Notes: generated from the letters alone by a model not told the origin. A stretch of DNA of 64,000 nucleotides from Mesorhizobium sp. AR02 (GCF_024746835.1 NZ_CP080531.1:3596001-3660000), one strand, 5' to 3'; positions 8,787 through 17,581 are shown, numbered from the stretch's first letter. Made by a program: numbers and translations.

Positions 8787-9593
8787 ATGATCGATCGACG
8801 AAGCCTCGTTCTGGCCTCCGTGGCGGTGGTGCTGCCATTGGGAGCATCGGCCGCGTGGCGCCCGCGCCAACCCGCGCAAAAAACCTTCGACTACGGTCCG
8901 GCCAAGCTCGATGTCTACGCGCCCGACGGCGCGAAAAACCTGCCTGTCGTCTTTTTCGTTCATGGCGGCGCCTGGGAGTTCGGCAAACGCAGCCAGGTGG
9001 GCGCCAAGCCGACCTTCCTGCTTGCCAACGGCTTCTGCTTCGTCTCGATCGATTACCGCATGCTGCCCGAGGCTGATGTCGCGACCCAGGCCAATGACGT
9101 GGAAAAGGCCTATGCCTATGTCAGGGCCAATATTGCCGGGCACGGCGGCGACCCCAAGCGCATTGTCGGCATGGGCCATTCGGCCGGTTGCCACCTGATT
9201 GCGTTGACCGGCATGCGCGGCGGGCTGCCTGGCGTCGCTGGGCTGCTGCTCGACGACACCAGGGCCTATGACCTAGTGGCGCTTGAGAAAAATGGCGGCA
9301 TGGTGCGGGCCTATGCCAGGGTCTTTTCCGATCCCTCGCAATGGGCGGCACTGTCCCCGGCCAACTATGTCGACGGCCGCAAGCATCCGCCGACTTTCAT
9401 CGCCTATTCCGGGGCGTCCGGCCGTGGCGAGGATTCGAAAGCCCTTGCCGAGCGCCTACGAGCCACGGGCACGAAGGTGACGCTGTTCGACGGCAGCGCG
9501 TATACGCACATGTCGATCAACCGCGATTTCGGTGGGGATGGCGACGCGCTGACCGGTGCCGCGCTGGCATTCCTGAAATCGACGGTCGGCTGA
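8787..9593 (+). CDS. Alpha/beta hydrolase (BD-FAE / esterase-lipase type), exported
   Basis: A 268-residue alpha/beta hydrolase. It has the oxyanion motif HGGAW at residues 59-63, the nucleophile elbow GHSAG at 130-134 (Ser132), and a late His in 'AYTHMSI' suited to the catalytic triad. The N-terminus has a twin-arginine-like start (MIDRRSLVLAS) and a hydrophobic stretch ending ASA, suggesting export. The family includes carboxylesterases and kynurenine-formamidase-like enzymes; the substrate cannot be told. It stands alone, with divergent prkA upstream and convergent bolA downstream. Confidence 0.82.
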   Translation: MIDRRSLVLASVAVVLPLGASAAWRPRQPAQKTFDYGPAKLDVYAPDGAKNLPVVFFVHGGAWEFGKRSQVGAKPTFLLANGFCFVSIDYRMLPEADVATQANDVEKAYAYVRANIAGHGGDPKRIVGMGHSAGCHLIALTGMRGGLPGVAGLLLDDTRAYDLVALEKNGGMVRAYARVFSDPSQWAALSPANYVDGRKHPPTFIAYSGASGRGEDSKALAERLRATGTKVTLFDGSAYTHMSINRDFGGDGDALTGAALAFLKSTVG

Positions 9594-9652
9594 TCGCTGC
9601 CGACTTCCGCTCGAAGCGGTGATCTGAAGGTCCGAAGCCGAGCGGACCCGAC

Positions 9653-9955
9653 CTACCAGCGGGTCTTTTCGCCGGGCGCTGCCGGTTCGATCGCCAGTGC
9701 GTGCACGCCGGCCTTGAGTTCGTCGGCAAGCAGGTCATTGACGGCGCGGTGGCGGTCGATGCGGCTCATGCCGGCAAAGGCCGATGCAACGACACGGACG
9801 CGAAAATGCGTCTCGCCGGTGCCGTCATAGGCGCCGTGATGATCCGAGCCGTGGTGATGGTGGCCGGCGTGGAGATGGCTTTCGTTGATGATGACCAGCC
9901 GCTCGGGCGAAAATGCCTTGTTGAGCTTGTCTTCCATGGTCGCCTGTATGGACAT
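9653..9955 (-). CDS. bolA: BolA family protein
   Basis: BolA proteins pair with monothiol glutaredoxins to handle Fe-S clusters and also act as stress or morphology regulators. The 100-residue product has the family core 'ESHLHAGHHH...THFRVRVVASAF', 'RHRAVNDLL' and the closing 'GVHALAIEP'. A His-rich loop (about residues 27-39) is inserted before the conserved THF segment; such loops supply cluster or metal ligands in BolA proteins. The gene lies divergent from the J-domain gene, an arrangement commonly seen in rhizobia upstream of cobS-cobT. Confidence 0.9.
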   Translation of the reverse strand: MSIQATMEDKLNKAFSPERLVIINESHLHAGHHHHGSDHHGAYDGTGETHFRVRVVASAFAGMSRIDRHRAVNDLLADELKAGVHALAIEPAAPGEKTRW

Positions 9956-10114
9956 TACCGTCTCCCTTCACCACATATGGCTGGCGCACCAGCCCCGGGG
10001 GCCGCTGTATCGCAACTAAATCCGTCATTCGCCTGCTTTAGGCCGCGATTCAGCGGTTAGGGCGATGATCGCGAAAATGTCAATTCTTGTTTCGCATCTG
10101 CGAACGCCCCATAA

Positions 10115-10744
10115 ATGGGTGAGATGAAGCCGTACCCCAAATATTTCGAGAAGATTCGCATCCGCCCGGAGAAGGATGCGGAGCTGAAGTCGCACTCGCC
10201 GATCTGCCAGTGGGATGGCTGCAAGGAGGCGGGCACCCATCGCGCGCCGGTCGGGCGGATGAAGGAGGGCGAGTATTTCCGCTTCTGCTTCGACCATGTG
10301 CGCGAGTACAACAAGGGCTTCAACTATTTCTCCGGCGTCCCGGACACCGAGGTCGCGCGCTTCCAGAAGGAAGCCATGACCGGCCATCGGCCGACCTGGA
10401 AGATGGGCGTCAATGGCGCCTCGACGCGCTCATCGCCCGATATGGCGCAGATGCGCTCCGGCCGCGCCGGCTATTACAACCGCATGCGCGACCCGTTCGA
10501 CCTGTTCAAGGGACCGAAGGATCCGCGCGAGGCGCGCGAGCGCAAGGCCAAGCCGCTTGAGGCCAAGGCGCTGGAAACGCTTGGCCTTGATACAAAGGCG
10601 ACTGGCAAGGATATCAAGGCGCGCTATAAGGAACTGGTGAAACGTCACCATCCGGATGCGAATGGTGGCGATAGAGGTTCGGAAGACCGGTTCCGCGATG
10701 TGCTGCAGGCCTATCGCGTGCTCAAACAGGCGGGCCTGTGCTGA
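10115..10744 (+). CDS. J-domain (DnaJ-like) protein
   Basis: A 209-residue protein with a C-terminal J domain (about residues 150-205) including the HPD motif at 179-181 in 'VKRHHPDANGGD'. The Hsp70-activating loop is therefore intact. The N-terminal half carries Cys31, Cys36, Cys58 and His61 in a C-x4-C ... C-x2-H pattern that might bind a metal. This is not the canonical DnaJ (no Gly/Phe region or DnaJ zinc repeats). Translation may start at 10115 or at the ATG at 10124, which gives the more usual 'MKPYPKYFEKI' start. It precedes cobS by 123 bp. Confidence 0.85.
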   Translation: MGEMKPYPKYFEKIRIRPEKDAELKSHSPICQWDGCKEAGTHRAPVGRMKEGEYFRFCFDHVREYNKGFNYFSGVPDTEVARFQKEAMTGHRPTWKMGVNGASTRSSPDMAQMRSGRAGYYNRMRDPFDLFKGPKDPREARERKAKPLEAKALETLGLDTKATGKDIKARYKELVKRHHPDANGGDRGSEDRFRDVLQAYRVLKQAGLC

Positions 10745-10765
10745 GCGACCCTATGGTTTGTGTCG

Positions 10766-10848
10766 TTTTCCAACTTTCATAAGGTTGGAAAAGGCTTTAA
10801 GACCGCCCCCGAACAAAATCGATTGCCGGCGAAACGGGACGTTTCGCC
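10766..10848 (+). promoter_or_regulatory. Two strong hairpins in the cobS leader
   Basis: Between the J-domain gene and cobS there are two perfect stem-loops. The first is TTTTCCAAC / GTTGGAAAA (10766-10774 with 10784-10792, 9-nt loop). The second is GGCGAAAC / GTTTCGCC (10828-10835 with 10841-10848, 5-nt loop). Neither is followed by a T-run on the plus strand. They may shape the cobS 5' leader. I see no B12-box, so they are not part of a standard cobalamin riboswitch. Confidence 0.55.
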
Positions 10849-10867
10849 CGTGGAGACGTTGAGAGAT

Positions 10868-11854
10868 ATGAACAAGGTCGATCGCGACATCGCCAACCTG
10901 CCCGACACGACGGTGTCGGTGAAGGAAAAATTCGGCTTCGAGTCCAAGATGGTGGTGCCGGCCTATTCGGTGACATCAGAGCATGTGCCTGACGTCGATC
11001 CGGACTATCTGTTCGACAAGGCGACGACGCTGGCGATCCTTGCCGGCTTTGCCTACAACCGCCGCGTCATGGTGTCGGGCTATCACGGCACCGGCAAGTC
11101 GACCCATATCGAACAGGTCGCCGCCCGCCTCAACTGGCCCTGCGTGCGCGTCAATCTCGACAGCCATGTCAGCCGTATCGATCTCGTCGGCAAGGACGCG
11201 ATCGTCGTCAAGGACGGCTTGCAGATCACCGAATTCCGCGATGGCATCCTGCCCTGGGCCTACCAGCACAATGTCGCGCTCTGCTTCGACGAGTATGATG
11301 CCGGCCGCCCGGACGTGATGTTCGTCATCCAGCGCGTGCTGGAATCGTCGGGCCGGCTGACGCTGCTCGACCAGAGCCGGGTCATCCGTCCGCATCCGGC
11401 ATTCCGTCTGTTCTCGACCGCCAACACGGTCGGCCTTGGCGACACCACCGGTCTTTATCACGGCACGCAGCAGATCAACCAGGCGCAGATGGACCGCTGG
11501 TCGATCGTCACTACGCTGAATTATCTGCCGCACGACAATGAAGTGAACATCGTGCTGGCCAAGGCCAAGCACTATCGCGACACTAAGGGCAAGGACATCG
11601 TCAACAAGATGGTGCGCGTCGCCGACATGACGCGTTCGGCCTTCATCAATGGCGATCTGTCGACCGTGATGAGCCCGCGTACCGTCATCACCTGGGCCGA
11701 GAACGCCGAGATCTTCGGCAATATCGGCATGGCGTTCCGGCTGACCTTCCTCAACAAGTGCGACGAGCTGGAGCGCTCGGTGGTGGCCGAATTCTACCAG
11801 CGCGCCTTCGGCGAGGATCTGCCCGAGAGCGCCGCCAACGTGGTGCTGGGCTAA
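10868..11854 (+). CDS. cobS: Cobaltochelatase subunit CobS
   Basis: AAA+ ATPase subunit of the aerobic cobaltochelatase (CobN-CobS-CobT), which inserts Co2+ into hydrogenobyrinic acid a,c-diamide during B12 synthesis. From the ATG at 10868 the product is 328 residues, the expected size. Walker A is GYHGTGKST at 71-79, Walker B is 'LCFDEYDAG' at about 138-146, and the sensor region is '[19 protein letters not shown]'. The frame is open upstream to 10760 but '[20 protein letters not shown]' is the family's N-terminus. It is followed by cobT after 11 bp. Confidence 0.95.
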   Translation: MNKVDRDIANLPDTTVSVKEKFGFESKMVVPAYSVTSEHVPDVDPDYLFDKATTLAILAGFAYNRRVMVSGYHGTGKSTHIEQVAARLNWPCVRVNLDSHVSRIDLVGKDAIVVKDGLQITEFRDGILPWAYQHNVALCFDEYDAGRPDVMFVIQRVLESSGRLTLLDQSRVIRPHPAFRLFSTANTVGLGDTTGLYHGTQQINQAQMDRWSIVTTLNYLPHDNEVNIVLAKAKHYRDTKGKDIVNKMVRVADMTRSAFINGDLSTVMSPRTVITWAENAEIFGNIGMAFRLTFLNKCDELERSVVAEFYQRAFGEDLPESAANVVLG

Positions 11855-11865
11855 GCATAGCCTCG

Positions 11866-13764
11866 ATGGCGGGTCCGGGCGACAACACGCGTAACAAGTC
11901 GAAGACGGGGTCTGAAGCCGACAGCTTCAAGCGTGCCGTCACTGTCTGCATGCGCGCCATTGCCGGCGACAAGGACATGGAAGTCGGCTTCGCCAAGGAC
12001 CGGCCGGCACTCGCCGGCAGCCGCGCGCGTTTGCCCGAATTGCCAAAGAAGGCGTCGAAGACCGATATTGCGATCACCCGCGGGCTCGGCGATTCCATGG
12101 CGCTCAAGCGTGCCTGCCACGATGCGCGCATCCACACCAAGCTGGCGCCGGAAGGCAAGGCGGCGCGCGCCATCTATGACGCGGTCGAGCAGGCTCGCGT
12201 CGAGGCGATCGGCAGCCGCGCCATGCAAGGCGTCGCCGACAATATCGGCTCGATGCTGGAGGACAAATACGCCAAGGCCAATCTGGTCGACGTCAAGGAC
12301 AAGGCCGACGCGCCGATCGAGGAAGCGCTGGCGCTGATGGTGCGCGAGAAGCTGACCGGCCGGCCGGTCCCGAAGAGCGGCGAGCGGCTGGTCGAACTCT
12401 GGCGTCCGTGGGTCGAGGAGAAGGCCAAGGCCGACCTCGACGGCCTGTCGGCCAAGCTCGACGACCAGCAGGCCTTCGCCCGCGTCGTGCGCGAAATGCT
12501 CGCCTCCATGGAAATGGCCGAGGAACTCGGCGACGACCAGGAGACGGAAGATTCCGAGGACAATGACGACAACCAGCCGCAAGGCGAGGAGCAGAGCGAG
12601 GAGGGCGGTGAAGAGGATTCCGGCTCCGAGCAGTCGCAGTCGGAGGATGCCGAGGCTTCGGCCGATGACGAGCAGTCGTCCGAGACGGAGGCGTCCGACG
12701 CCACCGCCGACGATTTGTCCGACGATGACGATGCCGACGCCGAGACGCCCGGCGAAGCGCGGCGCAACGACAATCCCTTCACCAATTTGCCGAAGGAAAT
12801 CGACTACAAGGTCTTCACCACCGCTTTCGACGAGACGGTCGGGGCCGAGGAGCTTTGCGAAGAAGAAGAGCTCGACCGGCTGCGCGCCTTCCTCGACAAG
12901 CAGCTAGCCAATCTGTCCGGCGTCGTCGGGCGGTTGGCCAACCGGCTGCAGCGCCGTCTGATGGCGCAGCAGAACCGCTCCTGGGATTTCGACCTGGAAG
13001 AGGGCTATCTCGATCCGGCGCGGCTGGTGCGTGTCGTCATCGACCCGATGCAGCCGCTGTCCTTCAAGCAGGAGCGCGACACCAAATTCCGCGACACGGT
13101 GGTGACACTGGTGCTCGACAATTCCGGCTCGATGCGCGGCCGGCCGATCACGGTAGCCGCCACCTGCGCCGACATCCTGGCGCGCACGCTGGAACGCTGC
13201 GGCGTCTCGGTCGAGATCCTCGGCTTCACCACGCGAGCGTGGAAGGGCGGCCAGGCGCGCGAGAAGTGGCTGAAGGACGGCAAGCCGCCGAACCCCGGCC
13301 GGCTCAACGATCTGCGCCATATCATCTACAAATCCGCCGACCATCCGTGGCGGCGGGCACGGCGCAATCTCGGCCTGATGATGCGCGAAGGCCTGCTCAA
13401 GGAAAACATCGACGGCGAAGCGCTGCTGTGGGCGCACAACCGGCTGATCGCCCGGCCGGAACAGCGCAAGATCCTGATGATGATCTCGGATGGCGCGCCG
13501 GTCGACGATTCAACGCTTTCAGTCAATCCGGGCAATTATCTGGAACGCCATTTGCGCGCCGTCATCGAACTGATCGAGACGCGCTCGCCGGTGGAACTGC
13601 TGGCCATCGGCATCGGCCATGACGTCACGCGCTATTACAGGCGCGCCGTCACCATCGTCGATGCCGAGGAACTGGCCGGCGCCATGACCGAGCAATTGGC
13701 TTCGCTGTTTGCCGAGGAGAGCGCACGCGACACGCGGCGTGGCGGCATGCGGCGCGCCGGATGA
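11866..13764 (+). CDS. cobT: Cobaltochelatase subunit CobT
   Basis: vWA-containing partner of CobS; together they form the chaperone-like ATPase complex that drives the CobN chelatase. The 632-residue length matches characterised CobT. Order: N-terminal helical part, a long acidic stretch rich in Asp/Glu/Ser (about residues 215-310), then a C-terminal vWA domain with the MIDAS motif DNSGSM (near residue 417) and '[14 protein letters not shown]'. The frame is open from 11758, overlapping cobS, but the ATG at 11866 gives the correct family N-terminus. Its stop overlaps the next gene by 4 bp (ATGA). Confidence 0.95.
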   Translation: MAGPGDNTRNKSKTGSEADSFKRAVTVCMRAIAGDKDMEVGFAKDRPALAGSRARLPELPKKASKTDIAITRGLGDSMALKRACHDARIHTKLAPEGKAARAIYDAVEQARVEAIGSRAMQGVADNIGSMLEDKYAKANLVDVKDKADAPIEEALALMVREKLTGRPVPKSGERLVELWRPWVEEKAKADLDGLSAKLDDQQAFARVVREMLASMEMAEELGDDQETEDSEDNDDNQPQGEEQSEEGGEEDSGSEQSQSEDAEASADDEQSSETEASDATADDLSDDDDADAETPGEARRNDNPFTNLPKEIDYKVFTTAFDETVGAEELCEEEELDRLRAFLDKQLANLSGVVGRLANRLQRRLMAQQNRSWDFDLEEGYLDPARLVRVVIDPMQPLSFKQERDTKFRDTVVTLVLDNSGSMRGRPITVAATCADILARTLERCGVSVEILGFTTRAWKGGQAREKWLKDGKPPNPGRLNDLRHIIYKSADHPWRRARRNLGLMMREGLLKENIDGEALLWAHNRLIARPEQRKILMMISDGAPVDDSTLSVNPGNYLERHLRAVIELIETRSPVELLAIGIGHDVTRYYRRAVTIVDAEELAGAMTEQLASLFAEESARDTRRGGMRRAG

Positions 13765-14789
13765 TCTTTTCGCGCGGCGGGTTTCGGCAAACGCTCTTCG
13801 CCGCCATCGCCCTGTTCGCCGGCGTGGCGTCCGCGCCAGCCAGTTCGGCTGGCTCGGCCGCGGTTGAACCCGTTGAAGTCTCGGCCCGCCCGATCACCGA
13901 ATTCCATATTGGCCGCACCGACAAGCAGTTCGGCCCGCTCGAATTCGCCGGCGGGCTGGAAATGACCTCGCCTTCACGCGATTTCGGTGCGCTGTCGGCC
14001 TTTCGGTTTCTGAAAGCGGGCAGCGATTTCATCGGCGTGGCCGACACCGGCTACTGGTTCTTCGGCACGCTGGCCCGCGATGCAGACAAGCGGCCTATCG
14101 GCATCCAGAACTTCCGCATGCAGCAGATGGTCGACCAGAGCGGTCAGCCGATCGACGAGAAGTGGGAAGTCGATGCCGAAGGCCTCGCGGTCAAGGATGG
14201 CATCGCCACGGTCGGTTTCGAGCGCAACCACCGCGTCGCCCAGTTCAGGATCGACCCCAATGACATGAAGGCGCCATACCGCCAGCTGGATTTCCTGGTG
14301 CCGGCGCGGGAGCTGCGCCAAAATCGCGGCTTCGAGACCGTCACCCATGCCCATGCCAATGGCCAGCATCAGGGCGGTCTGGTCGTGGTCTCGGAAAAGA
14401 GCCTCGACAAGGCCGGCAACATCTATGCCGCCATCATCGAAGGGCCGCACAAGGGTGTCTTCACCGTCAAGCGCAATGGCGATTTCGACATCACCGATGG
14501 CGCCTTCCTGCCGGATGGCGACCTTTTGCTGCTGGAGCGCAGTTTCACCATGGCTGATGGCCTCAAGATGCGGCTGCGGCGCATTTATGGCGAGAGTGTC
14601 GAGAAGGGCGCTGTCGCTGACGGGCCGGTGCTGCTGGACGCCGACATGGGCTACCAGATCGACAATATGGAAGGTCTTGACGTCTGGACCCGCGACGACG
14701 GCGCGCTGATGGTGTCGCTGATATCAGATGACAACCACTCGATCCTGCAGCGCAACCTCTATCTGGAATTCATCCTGCACCAGGATTGA
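13761..14789 (+). CDS. Exported esterase-like/phytase-like beta-propeller protein
   Basis: A 342-residue protein with an N-terminal signal peptide (hydrophobic stretch at about residues 9-30 ending with Ala-rich cleavage sites). It matches the 'esterase-like activity of phytase' family: 'FGALSAFRF', '[11 protein letters not shown]', 'DAEGLAV', '[11 protein letters not shown]', 'NRGFETV' and 'NMEGLDVW' are the repeated Asp/Glu-Gly blade motifs. It is translationally coupled to cobT by a 4-bp overlap, a common rhizobial arrangement, but a link to B12 synthesis is not established. Substrate unknown. Confidence 0.8.
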   Translation: MIFSRGGFRQTLFAAIALFAGVASAPASSAGSAAVEPVEVSARPITEFHIGRTDKQFGPLEFAGGLEMTSPSRDFGALSAFRFLKAGSDFIGVADTGYWFFGTLARDADKRPIGIQNFRMQQMVDQSGQPIDEKWEVDAEGLAVKDGIATVGFERNHRVAQFRIDPNDMKAPYRQLDFLVPARELRQNRGFETVTHAHANGQHQGGLVVVSEKSLDKAGNIYAAIIEGPHKGVFTVKRNGDFDITDGAFLPDGDLLLLERSFTMADGLKMRLRRIYGESVEKGAVADGPVLLDADMGYQIDNMEGLDVWTRDDGALMVSLISDDNHSILQRNLYLEFILHQD

Positions 14790-14873
14790 GCGGCGCTCCA
14801 ACCGCGAAGCTGAAGTTGAGGGTTTTCAACGGCGGGTTCGGTTTGGGGCGGGTTCGATTTGGTCGGATGCCTT

Positions 14874-14935
14874 CCCTCACTCCGTCGCTGCTTCGCAGCG
14901 CCGCGCCAACCAAACCGCTTGGCGCGGCAGAGGAC
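14874..14935 (+). repeat. Copy of a palindromic intergenic repeat with strong hairpin
   Basis: The segment has 'ccctcactccgtcgctgctt' wording shared with repeats at 15120-15182 and, inverted, 16554-16618. It then carries a perfect hairpin GCCGCGCCAA / TTGGCGCGGC (14900-14909 with 14919-14928). It lies about 85 bp after the phytase-like gene and could end its transcript. Confidence 0.6.
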
Positions 14936-14946
14936 ACATAGGGGAG

Positions 14947-14998
14947 AAGTGTTACCCATGTATCCGGTTCAAAGTGTTACCCATCTATCGGCTGGACA
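14947..14998. mobile_element. Remnant of an IS end with two tandem terminal repeats (IS21/IS481-like)
   Basis: AGTGTTACCCAT occurs at 14948-14959 and again at 14973-14984, giving a 25-bp period. Repeated 'TGTTACCCATGT'-type motifs are typical of the multiple terminal repeats at the ends of IS21- and IS481-related elements. No transposase of that type is present, so this is a solo end left after deletion. It abuts a truncated copy of the local repeat at 15004-15026. Confidence 0.45.
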
Positions 14999-15003
14999 AG
15001 CAT

Positions 15004-15026
15004 AGCTCGACGGAGTGGGGGTCGAC
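15004..15026 (-). repeat. Truncated copy of the palindromic intergenic repeat
   Basis: These 23 bp are identical to 16596-16618, the outer end of the repeat copy downstream of the IS. The rest of the repeat is missing, probably lost at the junction with the IS remnant to its left. Confidence 0.6.
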
Positions 15027-15119
15027 CTTTCATCAGATCCGCCTGATTGCTCGTTTGCCGCAGATTAGGCGCTCGCTGCGTCGTGCCCAATTTGCGGCGA
15101 CTGCGCGTTTGACGGACGC

Positions 15120-15182
15120 CTTCCCCCACTCCGTCGCCGCTTCGCGGCGCCACCTCTCCCCCCTCCGGAGGGAGAGGAAGGG
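15120..15182 (+). repeat. Left arm of a long inverted repeat split by the IS256-type element
   Basis: About 63 bp including 'cactccgtcgccgcttcgcg' and an inner small hairpin CTCTCCCccctccgGGGAGAG-like. It is the inverted counterpart of 16554-16618. Without the insertion the two arms would be separated by only about 22 bp, forming a large hairpin. Confidence 0.7.
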
Positions 15183-15196
15183 GGCCCCCCGGCATA

Positions 15197-15204
15197 AGCT
15201 CGCA
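15197..15204. repeat. Target site duplication, left copy (AGCTCGCA)
   Basis: AGCTCGCA directly precedes the left terminal repeat of the IS. The same 8 bp follow the right end at 16546-16553. An 8-bp duplication is usual for IS256-family transposition. Confidence 0.85.
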
Positions 15205-16545
15205 GGTAGTGTGCTGAGAGTTCTGCAAATTCGCTGAGAGAGGGGCGGTCATGGCAGGCTGGTGATTGTTCACGTCACCGATTCCCGCGAAGGAACGCCA
15301 CCATGACCAAGATTGAAAGTAAGACCGCCAGCGCCTCCGTCAAAGACATTCTGCTTTCGAACCCGGACGGACTTCACGAAGTGATCCGTGCGGTGATGCA
15401 GGAGGTGCTCGAGGCCGAGATGGATGAGGCGCTGAGTGCTTCGAAGGGCGAACGCACGCCCGAGCGGCTTGGCTATCGCTCGGGTTACTATGGCCGCACC
15501 CTTGTGACGCGCGTCGGCAAGCTTGAGCTGCGGGTTCCGCAGGACCGCTCGGGGCGCTTCTCGACCGAGTTGTTTGAGCGCTATCAGCGTTCGGAACGGG
15601 CTTTGGTGGCGACGCTGGCCGAGATGTATGTGCAGGGCGTGTCGACCCGCAAGGTGAAGGCGATCACCGAAGAGCTGTGCGGCCATGCTTTCTCGGCCTC
15701 GTCGATCTCGGCCATCAACAAGCGGCTGGACGAGAGCCTCGCTGCCTTTGCCAGGCGTCCCCTTCAAGAGCCGTTTGCTTACCTCATCCTCGATGCGCGC
15801 TACGAGAAAGTGCGTGAAGCCGGCGTCGTCATGAGCCAGGCGGTGCTGATCGCGGTCGGCATCGACTGGGACGGCCGGCGCCAGATCCTGGCTGTGGAGA
15901 TGGCCAATCGCGAGAGCCGTTCGGCCTGGAAAGACTTTCTCGTCTCACTGAAGGCGCGCGGCCTCAAGGGCGTCGAATTGGTCGTGTCCGACGATCACGC
16001 CGGCCTGGTGGCGGCGATCGGCGAGGTGATCCCGGAAGCCGCCTGGCAACGCTGCTACGTGCACTTCCTCAGGAACGCGCTCGATCATCTGCCGCGCAAG
16101 CACGGCGATGACTGCCTGCAGGAGCTGCGCTGGCTCTACGACCGACGCGATCTCGCCGAGGCCAGGGCCGATCTCGCCGCATGGCTTGCCAAATGGTCAC
16201 CTCGCTATCCGCGCCTGACAGGCTGGGCCGAAGATGCCATCGAACAAACTCTGACCTTCTTCAGGCTGCCGAGACAGCACCACAAGCATCTCAAGTCCAC
16301 CAACATGCTCGAGCGCCTCAACGAGGAAATCCGCCGGCGCACCTATGTCGTACGCATCTTCCCCAACGCCGAAAGCTGCCTGCGCCTTGTCAGGGCCTTG
16401 GCTGTCGAGACCAACGAAAACTGGATGGAGGCCAACCGCTACATCAACATGGACGACCTGCGCGAGCACAAAAAGCTCGCTCTACGCCAAGCCGCATGAC
16501 CAGCACTATGGCCGCCCCTTTTTGCAGAACTTGACGCACACAACC
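15205..16545 (+). mobile_element. Complete IS256-family insertion sequence, 1341 bp
   Basis: Ends are defined by 25-bp imperfect inverted repeats, 15205-15229 and 16521-16545 (20 of 25 identical; both begin GGT-GTGTGC and share AGTTCTGCAAA). They are flanked by the 8-bp direct repeat AGCTCGCA. One intact transposase gene occupies 15303-16499. All parts are undamaged, so the insertion is probably recent and may be active. Confidence 0.92.
15303..16499 (+). CDS. IS256 family (mutator-type) transposase
   Basis: DDE transposase of 398 residues, full length for IS256. N-terminal DNA-binding part, then the catalytic core: Asp164 in 'LILDARYEKVR', Asp230 in 'LVVSDDHAGL' and Glu337 in 'STNMLERLNEEIRRRT'. 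The conserved 'WQRCYVHFLRNAL' segment at 248-260 is also present. No frameshift or stop is seen. It is the only coding gene in the element and starts 98 bp from the left end. Confidence 0.95.
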   Translation: MTKIESKTASASVKDILLSNPDGLHEVIRAVMQEVLEAEMDEALSASKGERTPERLGYRSGYYGRTLVTRVGKLELRVPQDRSGRFSTELFERYQRSERALVATLAEMYVQGVSTRKVKAITEELCGHAFSASSISAINKRLDESLAAFARRPLQEPFAYLILDARYEKVREAGVVMSQAVLIAVGIDWDGRRQILAVEMANRESRSAWKDFLVSLKARGLKGVELVVSDDHAGLVAAIGEVIPEAAWQRCYVHFLRNALDHLPRKHGDDCLQELRWLYDRRDLAEARADLAAWLAKWSPRYPRLTGWAEDAIEQTLTFFRLPRQHHKHLKSTNMLERLNEEIRRRTYVVRIFPNAESCLRLVRALAVETNENWMEANRYINMDDLREHKKLALRQAA

Positions 16546-16553
16546 AGCTCGCA
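16546..16553. repeat. Target site duplication, right copy (AGCTCGCA)
   Basis: Identical to 15197-15204 and directly after the right terminal repeat of the IS. Confidence 0.85.
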
Positions 16554-16618
16554 CCCTTCCTCTCCCCCGTCGATCGGGGGAGAGGTGGCGAGCGAAGCTC
16601 GACGGAGTGGGGGTCGAC
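16554..16618 (-). repeat. Right arm of the long inverted repeat
   Basis: Reverse complement matches the left arm (15120-15182) over most of its length: both have the gaggaaggg end, a CTCTCCC...GGGAGAG inner hairpin and the cactccgtcg block. The outer 23 bp also recur at 15004-15026. Confidence 0.7.
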
Positions 16619-16649
16619 TGTTCATCATTTACGCTCGCCAAAATACTTT

Positions 16650-16687
16650 AGTCTAGACTTGACAATTGGCGTCACCAGCACAATACT
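16650..16687 (+). promoter_or_regulatory. Candidate promoter and palindrome upstream of the ArsR-type gene
   Basis: TTGACA (16659-16664) and AATACT (16682-16687) with a 17-bp spacer form a plausible housekeeping promoter. The perfect 10-bp palindrome AGTCTAGACT (16650-16659) overlaps the -35 element, a position suited to autorepression by the ArsR protein encoded immediately downstream. Confidence 0.4.
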
Positions 16688-16694
16688 CAAGTCC

Positions 16695-17072
16695 ATGCTT
16701 AACTATTCCGAGATCGACAGCATCCTCCGCGCTCTTGTCGAGCCTACGCGGCGCCAGATCCTGGAACGGTTGAGCCGCGGACCGGCCACCGTCAGCCAAC
16801 TGGCGGAACCGTTCGGCATGACGTTTGCCGCCGTGCTGCAGCATCTGCAGGTGCTGGAGGCCTGTGGGCTTATCCGCAGCGAAAAGATCGGGCGGGTGCG
16901 CACCTGCCGGATCGAACCGGGCGGGCTCGCCCCGCTCGCCGACTGGATTGCCGAACGCCGCATACCGGCGGAACGCCACCTCGACCGACTTGGCCAAATC
17001 CTGGCCGAGTCAGACCCATCCCCAAAAGGCCAATCCCCCAAGAAGAATCAGGAAAAGGACGAACAGCAATGA
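16695..17072 (+). CDS. ArsR-family transcriptional regulator
   Basis: Winged-helix regulator of 125 residues from the ATG at 16695. Helix-turn-helix features: 'ALVEPTRRQILERLSRGPAT', 'VSQLAEPFGMTFAAVLQHLQ' and 'LEACGLIRSEKIGRVRTCRI'. The usual metal-binding Cys motifs are absent, as is typical of ArsR proteins paired with AHSA1/SRPBCC genes. The C-terminal tail is charged and low in complexity. A TTG start at 16659 is formally possible but overlaps the promoter. Its stop overlaps the AHSA1 gene by 4 bp (ATGA). Confidence 0.85.
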   Translation: MLNYSEIDSILRALVEPTRRQILERLSRGPATVSQLAEPFGMTFAAVLQHLQVLEACGLIRSEKIGRVRTCRIEPGGLAPLADWIAERRIPAERHLDRLGQILAESDPSPKGQSPKKNQEKDEQQ

Positions 17073-17554
17073 ACCAGACCGCCCCCATCAAGAACGAGCA
17101 GTCCGTCATCCACTCCACATTCACCATCGAGCGGACCTATCCGCAATCGCCCGAACGTGTCTTCCATGCTTTCGCCGACAAGGCGACGGTGCGGCGCTGG
17201 CGGGTTGAAGGCGACGGTTTTGCCATCGCTGAATTCAGCTTTGATTTCCGCATCGGCGGTGGCGAGGTGTCACGTTTCAGCTATGGCGGCGGCCCGGAGG
17301 TCAGGCTCGACGCCCAGTTCCAGGACATCGTTCCGGACCAGCGCATCGTGTTTTCCTACCGGATGGCAATCGGGCCGCAGCCCATGTCGGCGTCGCTGAC
17401 CACGGTGGAGCTGACGCCCTCCGGCGATGGCACAAGGCTGACCTATACCGAGCAAGGCGCCTTCTTCGACGGTGTCGATTCCGCCAAGGGGCGGGAGGAG
17501 GGCACGCGCGGGTTGCTAGAGTCCCTTGCGGCGGAACTCCAGAAGTCAAACTAG
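17069..17554 (+). CDS. SRPBCC / AHSA1 (START-like) domain protein
   Basis: A 161-residue single-domain protein of the AHSA1/CalC class: 'TFTIERTYPQSPERVFHAFA' at the start, a middle 'FRIGGGEVSRF', and a late 'LTYTEQGAFFDG' typical of the helix-grip fold. These proteins bind hydrophobic ligands or assist stress responses; the ligand is unknown. Translational coupling with the upstream ArsR gene is the standard two-gene arrangement for this family, suggesting the regulator controls its expression. Confidence 0.85.
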   Translation: MNQTAPIKNEQSVIHSTFTIERTYPQSPERVFHAFADKATVRRWRVEGDGFAIAEFSFDFRIGGGEVSRFSYGGGPEVRLDAQFQDIVPDQRIVFSYRMAIGPQPMSASLTTVELTPSGDGTRLTYTEQGAFFDGVDSAKGREEGTRGLLESLAAELQKSN

Positions 17555-17581
17555 ACTCGAACCGCCGGTCGACGGCTCCGG

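Noticed and set aside
10745..10867. Cobalamin riboswitch before cobS
   Set aside because: No B12-box wording is present; only two simple hairpins are seen, and the spacer is too short for the full aptamer.
14947..14998. Tandem repeats as a CRISPR fragment
   Set aside because: Only two 12-bp repeats with a 25-bp period and no spacers or cas genes; IS terminal repeats explain them better.
16659..16694. TTG start at 16659 extending the ArsR-type protein
   Set aside because: The TTG is part of the likely -35 element TTGACA, and the winged-helix domain begins after ATG 16695.
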